Source: an uncultured Lachnospiraceae bacterium
Lineage (GTDB): Bacteria > Bacillota > Clostridia > Lachnospirales > Lachnospiraceae
NCBI GenBank assembly: GCA_900320325.1
Contig: ONRU01000004.1
Coordinates: 12,413-67,632, forward strand
Direction: 5' to 3'
Length of the DNA stretch: 55,220 bases
Translations under genes and position numbers: made by a program
Notes under the pieces: generated by a model
What the model saw: the letters and a program-made list of their open reading frames with translations, nothing else
What the model was told of the DNA's origin: nothing
The model's database searches: none
In this document: piece by piece, positions 1-8,433 of the stretch
Position numbering within the stretch: the first letter of the stretch is position 1
How the letters are laid out: each line of letters starts with the position of its first letter

Positions 1-1
1 T

Positions 2-175
2 CGCGGCAGCATCCGGATCTGTCATCTGCCGGAACGGGTCCAGAAACATCATACCGTATATATGGCTTTTATGAGCGGACGCTACCAGATGCCCGCGGTC
101 CAGAGCCTGATCCGCTTTATCAGAGAGGACTCCGCGGCCATGATGGCCGAGCGATCGATAGACAAAACCTATTGA
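2..175 (+). CDS. LysR-type transcriptional regulator, C-terminal fragment (5' end outside window)
   Basis: An open frame runs from the window edge to a TGA at 173-175 and encodes about 57 residues. The peptide (RGSIRICHLPERV, then VYMAFMSGRY, then VQSLIRFIRED) resembles the end of the LysR substrate-binding domain, where a last beta strand is followed by a helix that closes the fold. No DNA-binding part is visible because the gene starts upstream of the window. It lies directly upstream of, and in the same direction as, the old-yellow-enzyme gene at 326, so it may regulate that gene, although LysR genes more often diverge from their targets. The assignment rests on a short stretch and is moderate. 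Confidence 0.45.
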   Translation, partial: RGSIRICHLPERVQKHHTVYMAFMSGRYQMPAVQSLIRFIREDSAAMMAERSIDKTY

Positions 176-210
176 TTACGCATTAAAGATACAATAGACA
201 TCAGGGAACT

Positions 211-234
211 TTTACATTATTATTATATTGTAAA
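211..234. promoter_or_regulatory. Inverted repeat upstream of the OYE gene, possible operator
   Basis: TTTACA and TGTAAA arms are separated by 12 AT-rich bases, about 90 bases before the start codon of the flavoprotein. This is the only AT-rich dyad in the intergenic region. A LysR-type or other dimeric regulator could bind it. I could not place a convincing -35/-10 pair next to it, so its role is inferred. Confidence 0.3.
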
Positions 235-325
235 TCATGAATTCACCTTTACTGCCTTTTAACCCTGAATAAGCAGTAGATCCGGCTTACGGATCACGAT
301 TGTGAGATTTTTATCGGAGGTTTTC

Positions 326-2335
326 ATGAAAAGCAACTATCCTCATATTTTTGAGCCTTTTACTGTTCGCCGTATGACCATGCGCAACCGCATCGTTATG
401 ACACCTATGGGCACCAACTATGGTGAGCAGACCGGTGAAATGAGCTTTCTCCACATCAATTACTATGTGCAGAGGGCGAAAGGCGGCACCGGCCTTCTGA
501 TCGTCGAGAACGCCAGCGTTGATTCTCCCGAAGGATCCAACGGCACTACGCAGCTTCGTATTGACCACGACAACTATATGCCCCGTCTCTACAAGCTCTG
601 TGATGAAGTCCATAAGCATGGCGCCTGCATCGCGATCCAGATCAACCACGCCGGCGCTTCCGCCATGTCTGCGCGTACAGGCATGCAGCCCGTATCCGCT
701 TCCAATATTCCTTCCAAGGCAAACGGCGAGATTCCCAGGCCCCTTGAGAAAGAAGAGATCTATCGGATCGTCAAGAAATACGGCGAAGCTGCCAAACGTG
801 CCCAGGCCTGCGGCTTTGACGCGGTTGAGATCCACTGCGGCCATTCCTATCTGATCAGCCAGTTCCTTTCTCCTACCACCAATAAGAGAACCGATGAATT
901 CGGCGGCTCCAGCGAGAACCGTGCCAGATTCGCGAAACTGGTCATCGAGGAAGTCCGTAAACAGGTCGGACCTTTCTTCCCTATTTTTGTCCGTATCAGC
1001 GCTGACGAGTTCGTAGAAGGCGGCAACACCCTGGAAGATACCCTTGAGTATCTGCAGTATATCCAGGAAGAAGTCGATGTATTCGACGTTTCCGCCGGTC
1101 TGAACGCTTCCATCCAGTTCCAGATCGACGCCAACTATCTGCCTGACGGCTGGCGTTCCTACATGGCAAAGGCTGTCAAAGAGAAATACGGCAAACCCTG
1201 CATGACCATGGGCAACATCCGTGATCCCAAGCGCGCGGAAGAGATCCTGGCATCCGGCGACGCTGACCTGATCGGTATGGGCCGCGGCCTGATCGCTGAT
1301 CCCGAATGGGTCAATAAAGTACGTTTCGGCCATGAAGATGACCTTCGCAAGTGCATCTCCTGTAACGTAGGCTGCGCGGGCCATCGTATCGGCCTCAACC
1401 GTCCGATCCGCTGCACAGTCAACCCCGCCGTCAACTCCGGCGAAGATTACTACAAGCGCAAAGTCACAAAGGCCTGCAACGTCGTCGTCATCGGCGCGGG
1501 TACCGCGGGTCTGGAAGCTGCCTGCACCGCTGCGGAAGTCGGCTGTACAGTCGTCCTGATCGAAAAGACCGGCAAGCTTGGCGGTCTGTCCGCGATCATA
1601 TCCGATATTCCGGACAAGCATCGTATGAAAGACTTCCCCAGATATCTGGAGCATCGCGCCAGAAAGCTGAAGAACCTCTTCATCCTGACAAATACCGACG
1701 CCAACGTAGATATGGTCAAGGCATTCAACCCTGACATCGTTGTGAACGCGACCGGTTCTTCTCCTACCCTGCCTCCGATCAAAGGCCTGCTTGACCTGGT
1801 CGACAAGGAAGGCACCAATGTCAAATCCGTTCTGGGCATGATCGACATGATCAACAAGGGCGGCTACGCAGACGATATGAGCGACAAGAAGGTCGCTGTT
1901 GTCGGCGGCGGCGCTGTCGGCCTGGATGTAATGGAATACTTCACCGAGCACGGCGCAGCGGTCACCATGATCGAGATGCTGCCTGCCATCGGCAACGGCC
2001 TGGATCCCGTAACCAAGTGTGATACCGCTGCCAAGATGGAGAAATACCATGTACGCCAGATGGTAAAGACTGCCCTTCAGGAAGTCCAGAACGATAAATT
2101 CATCGTCAAGAATCCCGAAGGCGAGATCGAGGAAGTACCTTTCGATTACGGCTTCATGTGCCTCGGCATGAGAGCAAAGACACCTCTGCTCCAGGCTCTG
2201 GAAGACACATTCGGCGATACAGAGACCGAAGTCCTCAACATCGGCGACTCCATGCGTGCCAGAAGGATTATTGAAGGTACCGAGGAAGGCAGAAATATCC
2301 TGCTGACAATTGACAAACTCGGTTTCTTTGACTGA
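326..2335 (+). CDS. NADH:flavin oxidoreductase, old yellow enzyme / 2,4-dienoyl-CoA reductase type
   Basis: This 669-residue enzyme has the three-part architecture of the FadH/BaiCD/FldZ group: an N-terminal FMN TIM barrel (about 1-335), a 4Fe-4S cysteine cluster (C343, C346, C350, C363), and FAD and NAD(P)H Rossmann folds (VVVIGAGTAGLEAA near 386; VAVVGGGAVGLDV about 130 residues later). In the barrel, H170 and H173 sit in the EIHCGHSYLISQFLSP signature. Such enzymes reduce activated C=C bonds (enoates, dienoyl-CoA, bile-acid or cinnamate derivatives) with NAD(P)H in the cytoplasm; the substrate here cannot be read from sequence. The start at 326 is chosen because GGAGG (316-320) precedes it; an upstream in-frame ATG at 302 lacks such a site. 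A possible hairpin (2359-2406) and a strong terminator (2439-2480) follow. Confidence 0.92.
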   Translation: MKSNYPHIFEPFTVRRMTMRNRIVMTPMGTNYGEQTGEMSFLHINYYVQRAKGGTGLLIVENASVDSPEGSNGTTQLRIDHDNYMPRLYKLCDEVHKHGACIAIQINHAGASAMSARTGMQPVSASNIPSKANGEIPRPLEKEEIYRIVKKYGEAAKRAQACGFDAVEIHCGHSYLISQFLSPTTNKRTDEFGGSSENRARFAKLVIEEVRKQVGPFFPIFVRISADEFVEGGNTLEDTLEYLQYIQEEVDVFDVSAGLNASIQFQIDANYLPDGWRSYMAKAVKEKYGKPCMTMGNIRDPKRAEEILASGDADLIGMGRGLIADPEWVNKVRFGHEDDLRKCISCNVGCAGHRIGLNRPIRCTVNPAVNSGEDYYKRKVTKACNVVVIGAGTAGLEAACTAAEVGCTVVLIEKTGKLGGLSAIISDIPDKHRMKDFPRYLEHRARKLKNLFILTNTDANVDMVKAFNPDIVVNATGSSPTLPPIKGLLDLVDKEGTNVKSVLGMIDMINKGGYADDMSDKKVAVVGGGAVGLDVMEYFTEHGAAVTMIEMLPAIGNGLDPVTKCDTAAKMEKYHVRQMVKTALQEVQNDKFIVKNPEGEIEEVPFDYGFMCLGMRAKTPLLQALEDTFGDTETEVLNIGDSMRARRIIEGTEEGRNILLTIDKLGFFD

Positions 2336-2438
2336 TCAGATTTTACGGAAACAGCTTTGATCCGCCGATTCCTTTCCCTGGGTCCATTCAGGCGGTTTGG
2401 CGGATCAGGCTTCCTTTCTGAAAGTTAAATATCATTGC

Positions 2439-2480
2439 AAAAAGGCTCCCGGCCGCAACACGCAGCCGGGAGCCTTTTCC
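2439..2480. terminator. Bidirectional rho-independent terminator
   Basis: A 10-bp perfect stem (GGCTCCCGGC / GCCGGGAGCC) is flanked by AAAAA on the left and TTTT on the right. It lies between convergent genes and can serve both the flavoprotein (plus) and the BaiN-like gene (minus). Confidence 0.9.
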
Positions 2481-2505
2481 TGTTTTTGTATTGTTTTATT
2501 TTGAT

Positions 2506-3897
2506 CTATTCCGCGGCGCTCAGGCCAGCCAGATGGCCTGTGCTCCAGGCGATCTGCAGGTTAAAGCCGCCGGTCCTGGCGTCCAGATCCAGGACTTCTC
2601 CGGCCATATAGAGGCCTTTGACAATTTTCGATTCCATGGTAGAAGGATCGATCTCAGCGGTCCTGACGCCGCCCCTTGTGATAATGGCTTCCCGGAAGCC
2701 TCTGGTCCCGGTGGCCGTCATGGGAATCTGCTTGATCAGGACGGCCAGTTCCCCGATGGCGTTCTTCCCGATCGTCTGCACCGGGCAGTCTTCTCCCAGG
2801 CCGGACAGCAGGGCCACCTCCTGGGCCAGTCTGGCGGGGAACAGGGACCGCAGGGCGTTGGAGAGTTTTTTCCCCGGCGCGGCGGCAAATTCCCGCTCCA
2901 GCCTCTCCTGCAGCTCCTGCAGGGGGATGGCCGGCTTCAGATCCAGCAGGATCCGGAAGCCCCCGGGATATCTGTCGAAATCCATGTAGCAGGAAGCGGT
3001 CAGGATAATGGGGCCCGTAATCCCGAAATGGGTAAAGAGCATCTCCCCGAATTCCTGATGGACCGGCCTGCTTTTTTTCTTTCCGCGGCTTTTGCCAGCA
3101 GACTTTCCGGCAGTATGTCCGTCCTCTTCCCTCTCCGTTTCCAGGGGAAATACAGTGACCTCCACATTTTTCAGGGACAGACCCTGCAGACGGATGGGCC
3201 ACTCTTCTTTCACAGTGAGCGGTACCAGGGAAGGTGCCGGTTTTATCAGGCTGTGACCGGCCGCCGCCGCCATTTCATAGCCCTGGCCGGTGGAACCGGT
3301 AGCAGGGTAGGAACATCCGCCGGTACAGAGGATGGCTCTGTCGCACGGCACAGTCCGGCCGTCTTTCCTCAGGACGCCTGTGACCCTTGCAGTCTGCCGG
3401 ACCGGTCTCTTTTTCTTTTTGGCGGAACCGGCTTCCTCTGCCGCCGGCTCCCCGGGCAGGGATTCTGTCACGATCCCGCTGACCTCTGTATTATACAGGA
3501 TCCGGACCCCCATCTCCCGCAGATGATCTGTCAGTGCTTTGGTCACATCCGACGCGTGATCGGAAACCGGAAACGCCCGTTTGCCTCTTTCGATCTTGAT
3601 CCTGCAGCCCCGGCTTTCGAAATAGTCTATGACCGCTGAGGAATCAAAGGAATAAACGCTGCTGTAGAGAAATTTGGGATTAGAGACCACATATTGGAAG
3701 AATTCTTCCGTATCACAGGTATTGGTCAGATTGCAGCGTCCCTTCCCGGTGATATAGATCTTCTTTCCAGCCTTCTCATTTTTCTCCATGACCGTCACCC
3801 GGCAGCCCTGTCCGGCCGCTGCCGCGGCTGCCATCAGGCCGGCCGCGCCTGCTCCGATGACCACGATATGTGTCTGTTCCTGTTTATTCTGTGTCAT
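2506..3897 (-). CDS. HI0933/BaiN-family FAD-dependent oxidoreductase
   Basis: The protein has 463 residues, typical for the YhiN/HI0933/BaiN family. Near the N-terminus is an FAD dinucleotide-binding motif (VVIGAGAAGLMAA), followed by KAGKKIYITGKGRCNLTN, a family hallmark. The C-terminus has the conserved segment GLYMAGEVLDLDARTGGFN and a second glycine-rich stretch. Family members are poorly characterised flavoproteins; Clostridium scindens BaiN acts in bile-acid 7-dehydroxylation, but most homologues sit outside bai loci and their substrate is unknown. The ATG at 3897 follows GGGAG. The gene is convergent with the old-yellow-enzyme gene and seems monocistronic. A Lys/Arg-rich insertion around residues 240-260 is an oddity. 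Family is confident, function is not. Confidence 0.88.
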   Translation of the reverse strand: MTQNKQEQTHIVVIGAGAAGLMAAAAAAGQGCRVTVMEKNEKAGKKIYITGKGRCNLTNTCDTEEFFQYVVSNPKFLYSSVYSFDSSAVIDYFESRGCRIKIERGKRAFPVSDHASDVTKALTDHLREMGVRILYNTEVSGIVTESLPGEPAAEEAGSAKKKKRPVRQTARVTGVLRKDGRTVPCDRAILCTGGCSYPATGSTGQGYEMAAAAGHSLIKPAPSLVPLTVKEEWPIRLQGLSLKNVEVTVFPLETEREEDGHTAGKSAGKSRGKKKSRPVHQEFGEMLFTHFGITGPIILTASCYMDFDRYPGGFRILLDLKPAIPLQELQERLEREFAAAPGKKLSNALRSLFPARLAQEVALLSGLGEDCPVQTIGKNAIGELAVLIKQIPMTATGTRGFREAIITRGGVRTAEIDPSTMESKIVKGLYMAGEVLDLDARTGGFNLQIAWSTGHLAGLSAAE

Positions 3898-3990
3898 GGA
3901 TCCGCTCCCTTACAGTCTTAATCTGCCGGCCGCAGGGACCGGACTGCTTTATAGTATCCGGCTTTTTCGTCCCGGTCAAGTTCCGCGGCC

Positions 3991-4028
3991 AAAAAATACC
4001 ACCGGACACGTTTCCGTACCCGGTGGCA
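3991..4028 (-). terminator. Terminator of the tpiA transcript
   Basis: On the minus strand a stem GCCACCGG / CCGGTGGT is followed by ATTTTTT. It ends the glycolytic operon about 40 bases after the tpiA stop codon. Confidence 0.88.
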
Positions 4029-4066
4029 TTCCTAAATCAGATTCGAAAAATCTTAACTCGATCCAA

Positions 4067-4819
4067 TTACTTGTTGTAGTTAACGATCTTGCCGAAGTCC
4101 TCGGTCAGGGCAGCGCCGCCGATCAGGCCGCCGTCGATGTCGGGCTGTGCGAAGATTTCAGGAGCGGAAGCACCCTTGACGGAGCCGCCGTACTGAATGC
4201 GGATCTTCTCAGCAGTGTCGGTATCATAAATCTCAGCAATCAGATCACGGATCGCCTTGCAGACTTCCTGTGCCTGCTCGGTGGTAGCAACCTTGCCGGT
4301 GCCGATCGCCCAGATGGGCTCATAAGCGATGACCATGGAAGCAGCCTGCTCAGCAGGGATGTCCTTGAGGTCGCTCTTCAGCTGCAGGCGTACCCAGTCG
4401 ATGGTCTGGCCAAGCTCTCTCTGCTCAAGAGACTCACCGCAGCAAAGGATCGGAATCAGGCCATACTCGAATGCCTTTTTGACTTTTGCGTTCAGGAAAG
4501 CGTCATCCTCTTTGTAATACTCTCTTCTTTCAGAGTGGCCGATGATGACATACTTAACGCCTGCGTCTGCCAGCATAGCACCGGAGATCTCGCCGGTGAA
4601 AGCGCCTTTGTCCTTGTCAGAGATGTTCTCTGCGCCTACTGCAACGTTGGAGCCCTTGACAGCCTCAACTACTGTTGTGATATCAACAGCGGGTACGCAG
4701 TAAACTACATCGACATCATCATTCTTTACCAGGGGAGCAAGCATCTCAACGAGGGCCTTTGCCTCAGAGGGAGTCTTGTTCATTTTCCAGTTACCGGCTA
4801 CGATTTTTCTTCTTGCCAT
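4067..4819 (-). CDS. tpiA: Triose-phosphate isomerase
   Basis: This enzyme interconverts dihydroxyacetone phosphate and glyceraldehyde 3-phosphate in glycolysis. The 250-residue protein has normal length and all catalytic residues: K12 in GNWKMN, H95 in IIGHSERR and E167 in [12 protein letters not shown]. The phosphate-gripping loop and the C-terminal GGSVKG motif are present. It is the last gene of the gap-pgk-tpiA cluster, 76 bases after pgk, with its own GGAG site 8 bases before the ATG and a terminator just downstream. A hairpin (4839-4866) lies in the pgk-tpiA gap. Confidence 0.98.
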   Translation of the reverse strand: MARRKIVAGNWKMNKTPSEAKALVEMLAPLVKNDDVDVVYCVPAVDITTVVEAVKGSNVAVGAENISDKDKGAFTGEISGAMLADAGVKYVIIGHSERREYYKEDDAFLNAKVKKAFEYGLIPILCCGESLEQRELGQTIDWVRLQLKSDLKDIPAEQAASMVIAYEPIWAIGTGKVATTEQAQEVCKAIRDLIAEIYDTDTAEKIRIQYGGSVKGASAPEIFAQPDIDGGLIGGAALTEDFGKIVNYNK

Positions 4820-4838
4820 TTTATTATCTCCTTATTAT

Positions 4839-4866
4839 CTCCCGGTCCCCCTGCAGGAACCGGGAG
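4839..4866 (-). other. Intercistronic hairpin between pgk and tpiA
   Basis: Eight-base arms CTCCCGGT and ACCGGGAG enclose a 12-base GC-rich loop. There is no T-run, so it is unlikely to terminate. It may protect or process the pgk-tpiA message; that role is inference. Just downstream on the minus strand the sequence GGAGATAATAA occurs twice in tandem, and the second copy supplies the tpiA ribosome-binding site. Confidence 0.5.
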
Positions 4867-4895
4867 CCGTTTGCTTGTATCTGCTGATGTATCAA

Positions 4896-6104
4896 TTATT
4901 TATCGTTTGCTGCTACAACACCGGGAAGCTCTTTGCCTTCCAGGAATTCCAGGGAAGCGCCGCCGCCGGTGGAGATGTGGCTCATCTTGTCGCCATATCC
5001 CAGCTGGTTAACTGCTGCTGCGGAGTCGCCGCCGCCGATGATGGTGGTCGCGTCGGTCTCAGCCAGAGCTGCCGCTACGGCCTTTGTGCCCTTTGCAAGG
5101 ATGGGGTTCTCAAATACGCCCATAGGTCCGTTCCAGACAACAGTCTTGGCATTCTTGACAGCGTCGCTGTAAAGAGCGATGGTCTTGGGACCGATATCCA
5201 TGCCCATCTTGTCAGCAGGGATCGCATCTGCGTCAACAGTCCATACTTCGATCTCAGCATCGATCGGATTCGGGAATTCTGCTGTGACTACAGTGTCAAC
5301 AGGAAGCAGGAGCTGCTTGCCGTTGTCCGCAGCCTTCTTGATCATTTCCGCGCAATAGTCGATCTTGGTCTCATCAACCAGAGATTTGCCGATCTCATAG
5401 CCTTTTGCCTTCAGGAAGGTGTAAGCCATGCCGCCGCCGATGATCAGGGTATCGCACTTCTCAAGCAGGTTGTTGATAACGTTCAGCTTGTCAGCAACTT
5501 TCGCGCCACCGAGGATGGAAACGAAAGGACGAACGGGATTCTCAACCGCGTTGCCCAGGAAGTCGATTTCCTTCTGCATCAGATAACCGACAACTGCAGT
5601 GTCAACGAGCTCAGCAACACCGACGTTGGAGCAGTGCGCGCGGTGCGCAGTACCGAAAGCGTCATTTACGAAAACATCGCAAAGGGAAGCAAGATCCTTG
5701 GAGAAAGCTTCGCCGTTCTTTGTCTCTTCTTTTCTGTAACGGGTATTTTCAAGGAGAACAACATCGCCGTCCTTCATAGCAGCAACAGCCGCCTTGGCGT
5801 TATCGCCAACAACGTTGTCATCAGCTGCGAAAACAACTTCCTGGCCCAGATACTCGGACAGTCTCTTTGCTACGGGAGCCAGAGACAGCTCGGGCTTCGG
5901 CTCACCCTTCGGCTTGCCCAGGTGGGAGCAAAGGATAACCTTGCCGCCGTCAGCGATCAGCTTCTTGATGGTGGGAAGAGCTGCTCTGATACGGTTGTCA
6001 TCTGTGATCTCGCCGGCCTTCAGCGGAACGTTGAAGTCGCATCTGCAGAGAACGCGAAGTCCCTTTACGTTGATATCATCAACAGATTTTTTATTAAGTC
6101 CCAT
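4896..6104 (-). CDS. pgk: Phosphoglycerate kinase
   Basis: The enzyme transfers the acyl phosphate of 1,3-bisphosphoglycerate to ADP in glycolysis. The 402-residue protein has the usual single-chain two-domain form. Visible signatures are the N-terminal [12 protein letters not shown] loop that binds substrate, [10 protein letters not shown], the central hinge region with [12 protein letters not shown], and the C-terminal nucleotide-binding [13 protein letters not shown] and [13 protein letters not shown]. The ATG at 6104 follows an AGAGG site. It sits between gap and tpiA in the same direction. A terminator-like hairpin (6176-6210) separates it from gap, so pgk-tpiA expression depends on read-through or on a separate promoter that I could not identify. 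Confidence 0.98.
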   Translation of the reverse strand: MGLNKKSVDDINVKGLRVLCRCDFNVPLKAGEITDDNRIRAALPTIKKLIADGGKVILCSHLGKPKGEPKPELSLAPVAKRLSEYLGQEVVFAADDNVVGDNAKAAVAAMKDGDVVLLENTRYRKEETKNGEAFSKDLASLCDVFVNDAFGTAHRAHCSNVGVAELVDTAVVGYLMQKEIDFLGNAVENPVRPFVSILGGAKVADKLNVINNLLEKCDTLIIGGGMAYTFLKAKGYEIGKSLVDETKIDYCAEMIKKAADNGKQLLLPVDTVVTAEFPNPIDAEIEVWTVDADAIPADKMGMDIGPKTIALYSDAVKNAKTVVWNGPMGVFENPILAKGTKAVAAALAETDATTIIGGGDSAAAVNQLGYGDKMSHISTGGGASLEFLEGKELPGVVAANDK

Positions 6105-6175
6105 AATTGACCTCTTTTCTGCGCGGTAACGCCGCGCCGTAAATAACTAACAACAGGATACTTGCGTACATGATA

Positions 6176-6210
6176 AAAAGGGTCCGGCCCTTATGACCGG
6201 ACCCTCTTTT
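6176..6210 (-). terminator. Terminator between gap and pgk
   Basis: On the minus strand a stem GGGTCCGG / CCGGACCC is followed by a T-run (CCCTTTTTAT). It lies after gap and before pgk, and would give more gap message than pgk-tpiA message if only partly efficient. Confidence 0.85.
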
Positions 6211-6241
6211 CAGGTCATCTTATAATTTCACTGATTCCGGA

Positions 6242-7261
6242 TTATTTGTTGAGGAACTTTGCGAAATACTTGATTGTTCTGCACATGTTGGATGTGAAGG
6301 AGTTCTCGTTGTCATACCAGGAAACAACCTGAACCTCAGTCATGTCATCGCCAACAGGGTTAACCATGGTCTGGGTTGCATCGAACAGAGAACCATAGGT
6401 CATGCCAACGATATCCTTGGAAACGATGAGGTCTTCGTTGTAGCCGAAGGACTCGGTTGCTACGGATTTCATCTTAGCGTTGATCTCATCAACAGTAACC
6501 TTGCCTTCAACAACAGCTGTCAGGATGGTTGTGGAACCGGTGGATACGGGAACACGCTGTGCTGCGCCGATGAGCTTGCCGTTCAGTTCAGGAACTACCA
6601 GGCCGATTGCCTTAGCTGCGCCTGTGCTGTTGGGAACGATGTTCTCGGAAGCTGCACGGCTTCTTCTCTTGTCGCCCTTCCTCTGAGGTCCGTCAAGAAC
6701 CATCTGGTCGCCGGTGAAAGCGTGAACTGTGCACATGATACCGGACTTGATGGGAGCCAGCTCGTTCAGAGCCTTAGCCATAGGTGCGAGGCAGTTGGTT
6801 GTGCAGGATGCTGCAGAGATGATGTTGTCATCAGCTGTCAGGGTCTCATGGTTGGTGTTGAAAACGATTGTAGGAAGGTCATTTCCTGAAGGAGCAGAAA
6901 TGACAACCTTCTTAGCACCAGCATCGATATGAGCCTGAGATTTAGCCTTGGAGGTATAGAAGCCTGTGCACTCCAGAACTACGTCGATGTCCAGCTCGCC
7001 CCAGGGAAGGTTCGCTGCGTTTGCTTCTTTGTAGATTTCAATCTCAGTGCCATCAACGATGATGGAATGATCTGTGGAAGAAACCAGATCCTTCTTGTCA
7101 TAGGAACCCTGAGAAGAATCATACTTCAGAAGATATGCAAGCATATCAGGGGAGGTCAGATCGTTGATTGCAACGATTTCAAAACCTTCTGCCTGGAACA
7201 TCTGTCTGAATGCAAGACGACCGATACGACCAAAACCATTAATTGCTACTCTTACTGCCAT
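6242..7261 (-). CDS. gap: Glyceraldehyde-3-phosphate dehydrogenase, type I
   Basis: This NAD-dependent enzyme oxidises glyceraldehyde 3-phosphate to 1,3-bisphosphoglycerate. The 339-residue protein has an N-terminal Rossmann fold ([13 protein letters not shown]), D34 at the end of beta-2 that favours NAD over NADP, and the catalytic cysteine C153 in the signature [12 protein letters not shown]. The C-terminal WYDNENSF motif is also present. The start at 7261 is chosen because AGGAGG (7271-7276) precedes it; an upstream in-frame ATG would add 14 unrelated residues. The gene has its own promoter (7351-7380) and a dyad in the leader. It is the first gene of the gap-pgk-tpiA cluster. Confidence 0.98.
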   Translation of the reverse strand: MAVRVAINGFGRIGRLAFRQMFQAEGFEIVAINDLTSPDMLAYLLKYDSSQGSYDKKDLVSSTDHSIIVDGTEIEIYKEANAANLPWGELDIDVVLECTGFYTSKAKSQAHIDAGAKKVVISAPSGNDLPTIVFNTNHETLTADDNIISAASCTTNCLAPMAKALNELAPIKSGIMCTVHAFTGDQMVLDGPQRKGDKRRSRAASENIVPNSTGAAKAIGLVVPELNGKLIGAAQRVPVSTGSTTILTAVVEGKVTVDEINAKMKSVATESFGYNEDLIVSKDIVGMTYGSLFDATQTMVNPVGDDMTEVQVVSWYDNENSFTSNMCRTIKYFAKFLNK

Positions 7262-7305
7262 TTTGTTTTTCCTCCTAAATAAGTTAGAGTTATTATGCAA
7301 CAAAG

Positions 7306-7331
7306 CGATAACCCCCGTTACTTGGTTATCG
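7306..7331. promoter_or_regulatory. Dyad in the gap leader, candidate operator
   Basis: Arms CGATAACC and GGTTATCG (8 bp) flank 10 bases. A second nested pair, GTTAC and GTAAC, overlaps the right half. The element falls roughly 15-40 bases downstream of the predicted gap transcription start and could be a repressor site or an RNA hairpin. It does not match the CggR or Rex consensus as I know them. Confidence 0.4.
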
Positions 7332-7350
7332 TAACTTGTTCATTATGTTT

Positions 7351-7380
7351 ATTGTACAGCAACGGCCCTATAAAATTCAA
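7351..7380 (-). promoter_or_regulatory. gap promoter
   Basis: On the minus strand TTGAAT, an 18-base spacer and TACAAT form a sigma-A type promoter. The expected start near 7344 leaves a leader of about 80 bases containing the dyad at 7306-7331. Confidence 0.55.
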
Positions 7381-7439
7381 GTGCATAATGTAAATTATTA
7401 ATAAAAAAAGACCTGTTACGTAAAAACTTTTATTTATAT

Positions 7440-7468
7440 TTGTAACAACCTGCCGATTTGTATAAAAT
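7440..7468 (+). promoter_or_regulatory. Possible promoter of the PHP gene
   Basis: TTGTAA is followed by a 17-base spacer and TAAAAT (or a 15-base spacer and TATAAA). It lies about 75 bases before the ATG at 7545 in AT-rich DNA between divergent genes. Confidence 0.4.
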
Positions 7469-7544
7469 ACTTATTGCTGAAATGCACATATAAAGGAATC
7501 TTTCTGTCAGCTTTCATCGGCAGTTTTCAGAATATTCAGGGAGT

Positions 7545-8408
7545 ATGGATCAGAATACCACGAAAAAGCCCCGTTTTCCACAGATCCGGTCGGATTTTCA
7601 CATGCATTCGTACCATTCCGGCGACAGCGATACGCCCATGGAAGACCAGATCCGGGCCGCGCTTTCCCTTGGTCTGTCCTCCGTGTGCTTTACGGAACAT
7701 CTGGATATGGACTGGCCCTATCAGAATACGCCGGATCTGGAGCCGGGTACTTTTGACCTGGATCTGGCCGCCTACCGGCAGGAGTATCTGCGGCTGCGGG
7801 ACAAATACAGAGACCGCCTGGATATTTTCTACGGGGTCGAACTGGGCCTGCAGCCCCATCTGGGAGACCGCCTGGGGGCTTTCACAGCGGACCATCCCGA
7901 ATTTGATTTCATTCTGGGCTCCACCCATGTCTCCCGGCAGATGGACCCTTACTATTCCATTTTCTTTGAAGGCAGGACCGAGGAAGAGGCTTACCGGACC
8001 TATTTTACGGATTCTCTTCTCTCCCTGCGGGCCTTCCATCAGATCGACAGCTACGGCCATATGGACTATGTGGTCCGCTACGGTCCGAATCAGGACCGTT
8101 TCTACAGCTATGAGCGCTATCGGGACGTGATCGACCCGATCCTGGACCTGCTGCTGGAGCACGATATCGCCCTTGAAATCAATACGGCCGGTCTTTCCAA
8201 AGGCCTGTCCCAGTGCAATCCCTGTGCCGGGATCATCCGCCGCTACCGGCAGATGGGCGGCCGGAAAATCACCGTCGGCGCCGATGCCCACGCGCCGGCC
8301 GCCGTCGCCGCCGGCTTCAATACCGCTGCCGCCATTCTGACGGAAGCCGGCTTCGATACCTATTATACATTCGAGGGCAGGCAGGCAGTTCCCCACCGGA
8401 TCCTGTAA
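7545..8408 (+). CDS. PHP-domain histidinol-phosphatase family protein
   Basis: The 287-residue protein is a PHP (polymerase and histidinol phosphatase) hydrolase. The metal-binding motif DFHMHSYHSGD (H19, H21) is near the N-terminus, and further metal ligands appear in CFTEHLDMDW, in FILGSTHVSR, in the segment reading YGHMDYVVRY, and in the final VGADAHAP. This is the pattern of the HisJ/HisK-type histidinol-phosphatase that makes histidinol from histidinol phosphate. No other his genes are in the window, so a different phosphoester substrate is possible. The ATG at 7545 has AGGGAG very close (one base away); the next in-frame ATGs would cut the PHP motif. The gene converges on fumC with only 25 bases between them. 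Confidence 0.85.
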   Translation: MDQNTTKKPRFPQIRSDFHMHSYHSGDSDTPMEDQIRAALSLGLSSVCFTEHLDMDWPYQNTPDLEPGTFDLDLAAYRQEYLRLRDKYRDRLDIFYGVELGLQPHLGDRLGAFTADHPEFDFILGSTHVSRQMDPYYSIFFEGRTEEEAYRTYFTDSLLSLRAFHQIDSYGHMDYVVRYGPNQDRFYSYERYRDVIDPILDLLLEHDIALEINTAGLSKGLSQCNPCAGIIRRYRQMGGRKITVGADAHAPAAVAAGFNTAAAILTEAGFDTYYTFEGRQAVPHRIL

Positions 8409-8433
8409 AGCGTTCAGCAGGCTGCCGGGCCGG

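Noticed and set aside
311-2050. Long open frame of 579 codons on the minus strand opposite the old-yellow-enzyme gene
   Set aside because: It is a shadow of the plus-strand gene; the translation has no family motifs and no ribosome-binding site, while the plus frame is a complete recognised enzyme.
326-3897. A bai bile-acid operon
   Set aside because: Only two flavoprotein families shared with bai loci occur, in convergent orientation; no baiB, baiA, baiE, baiF or baiG is present.
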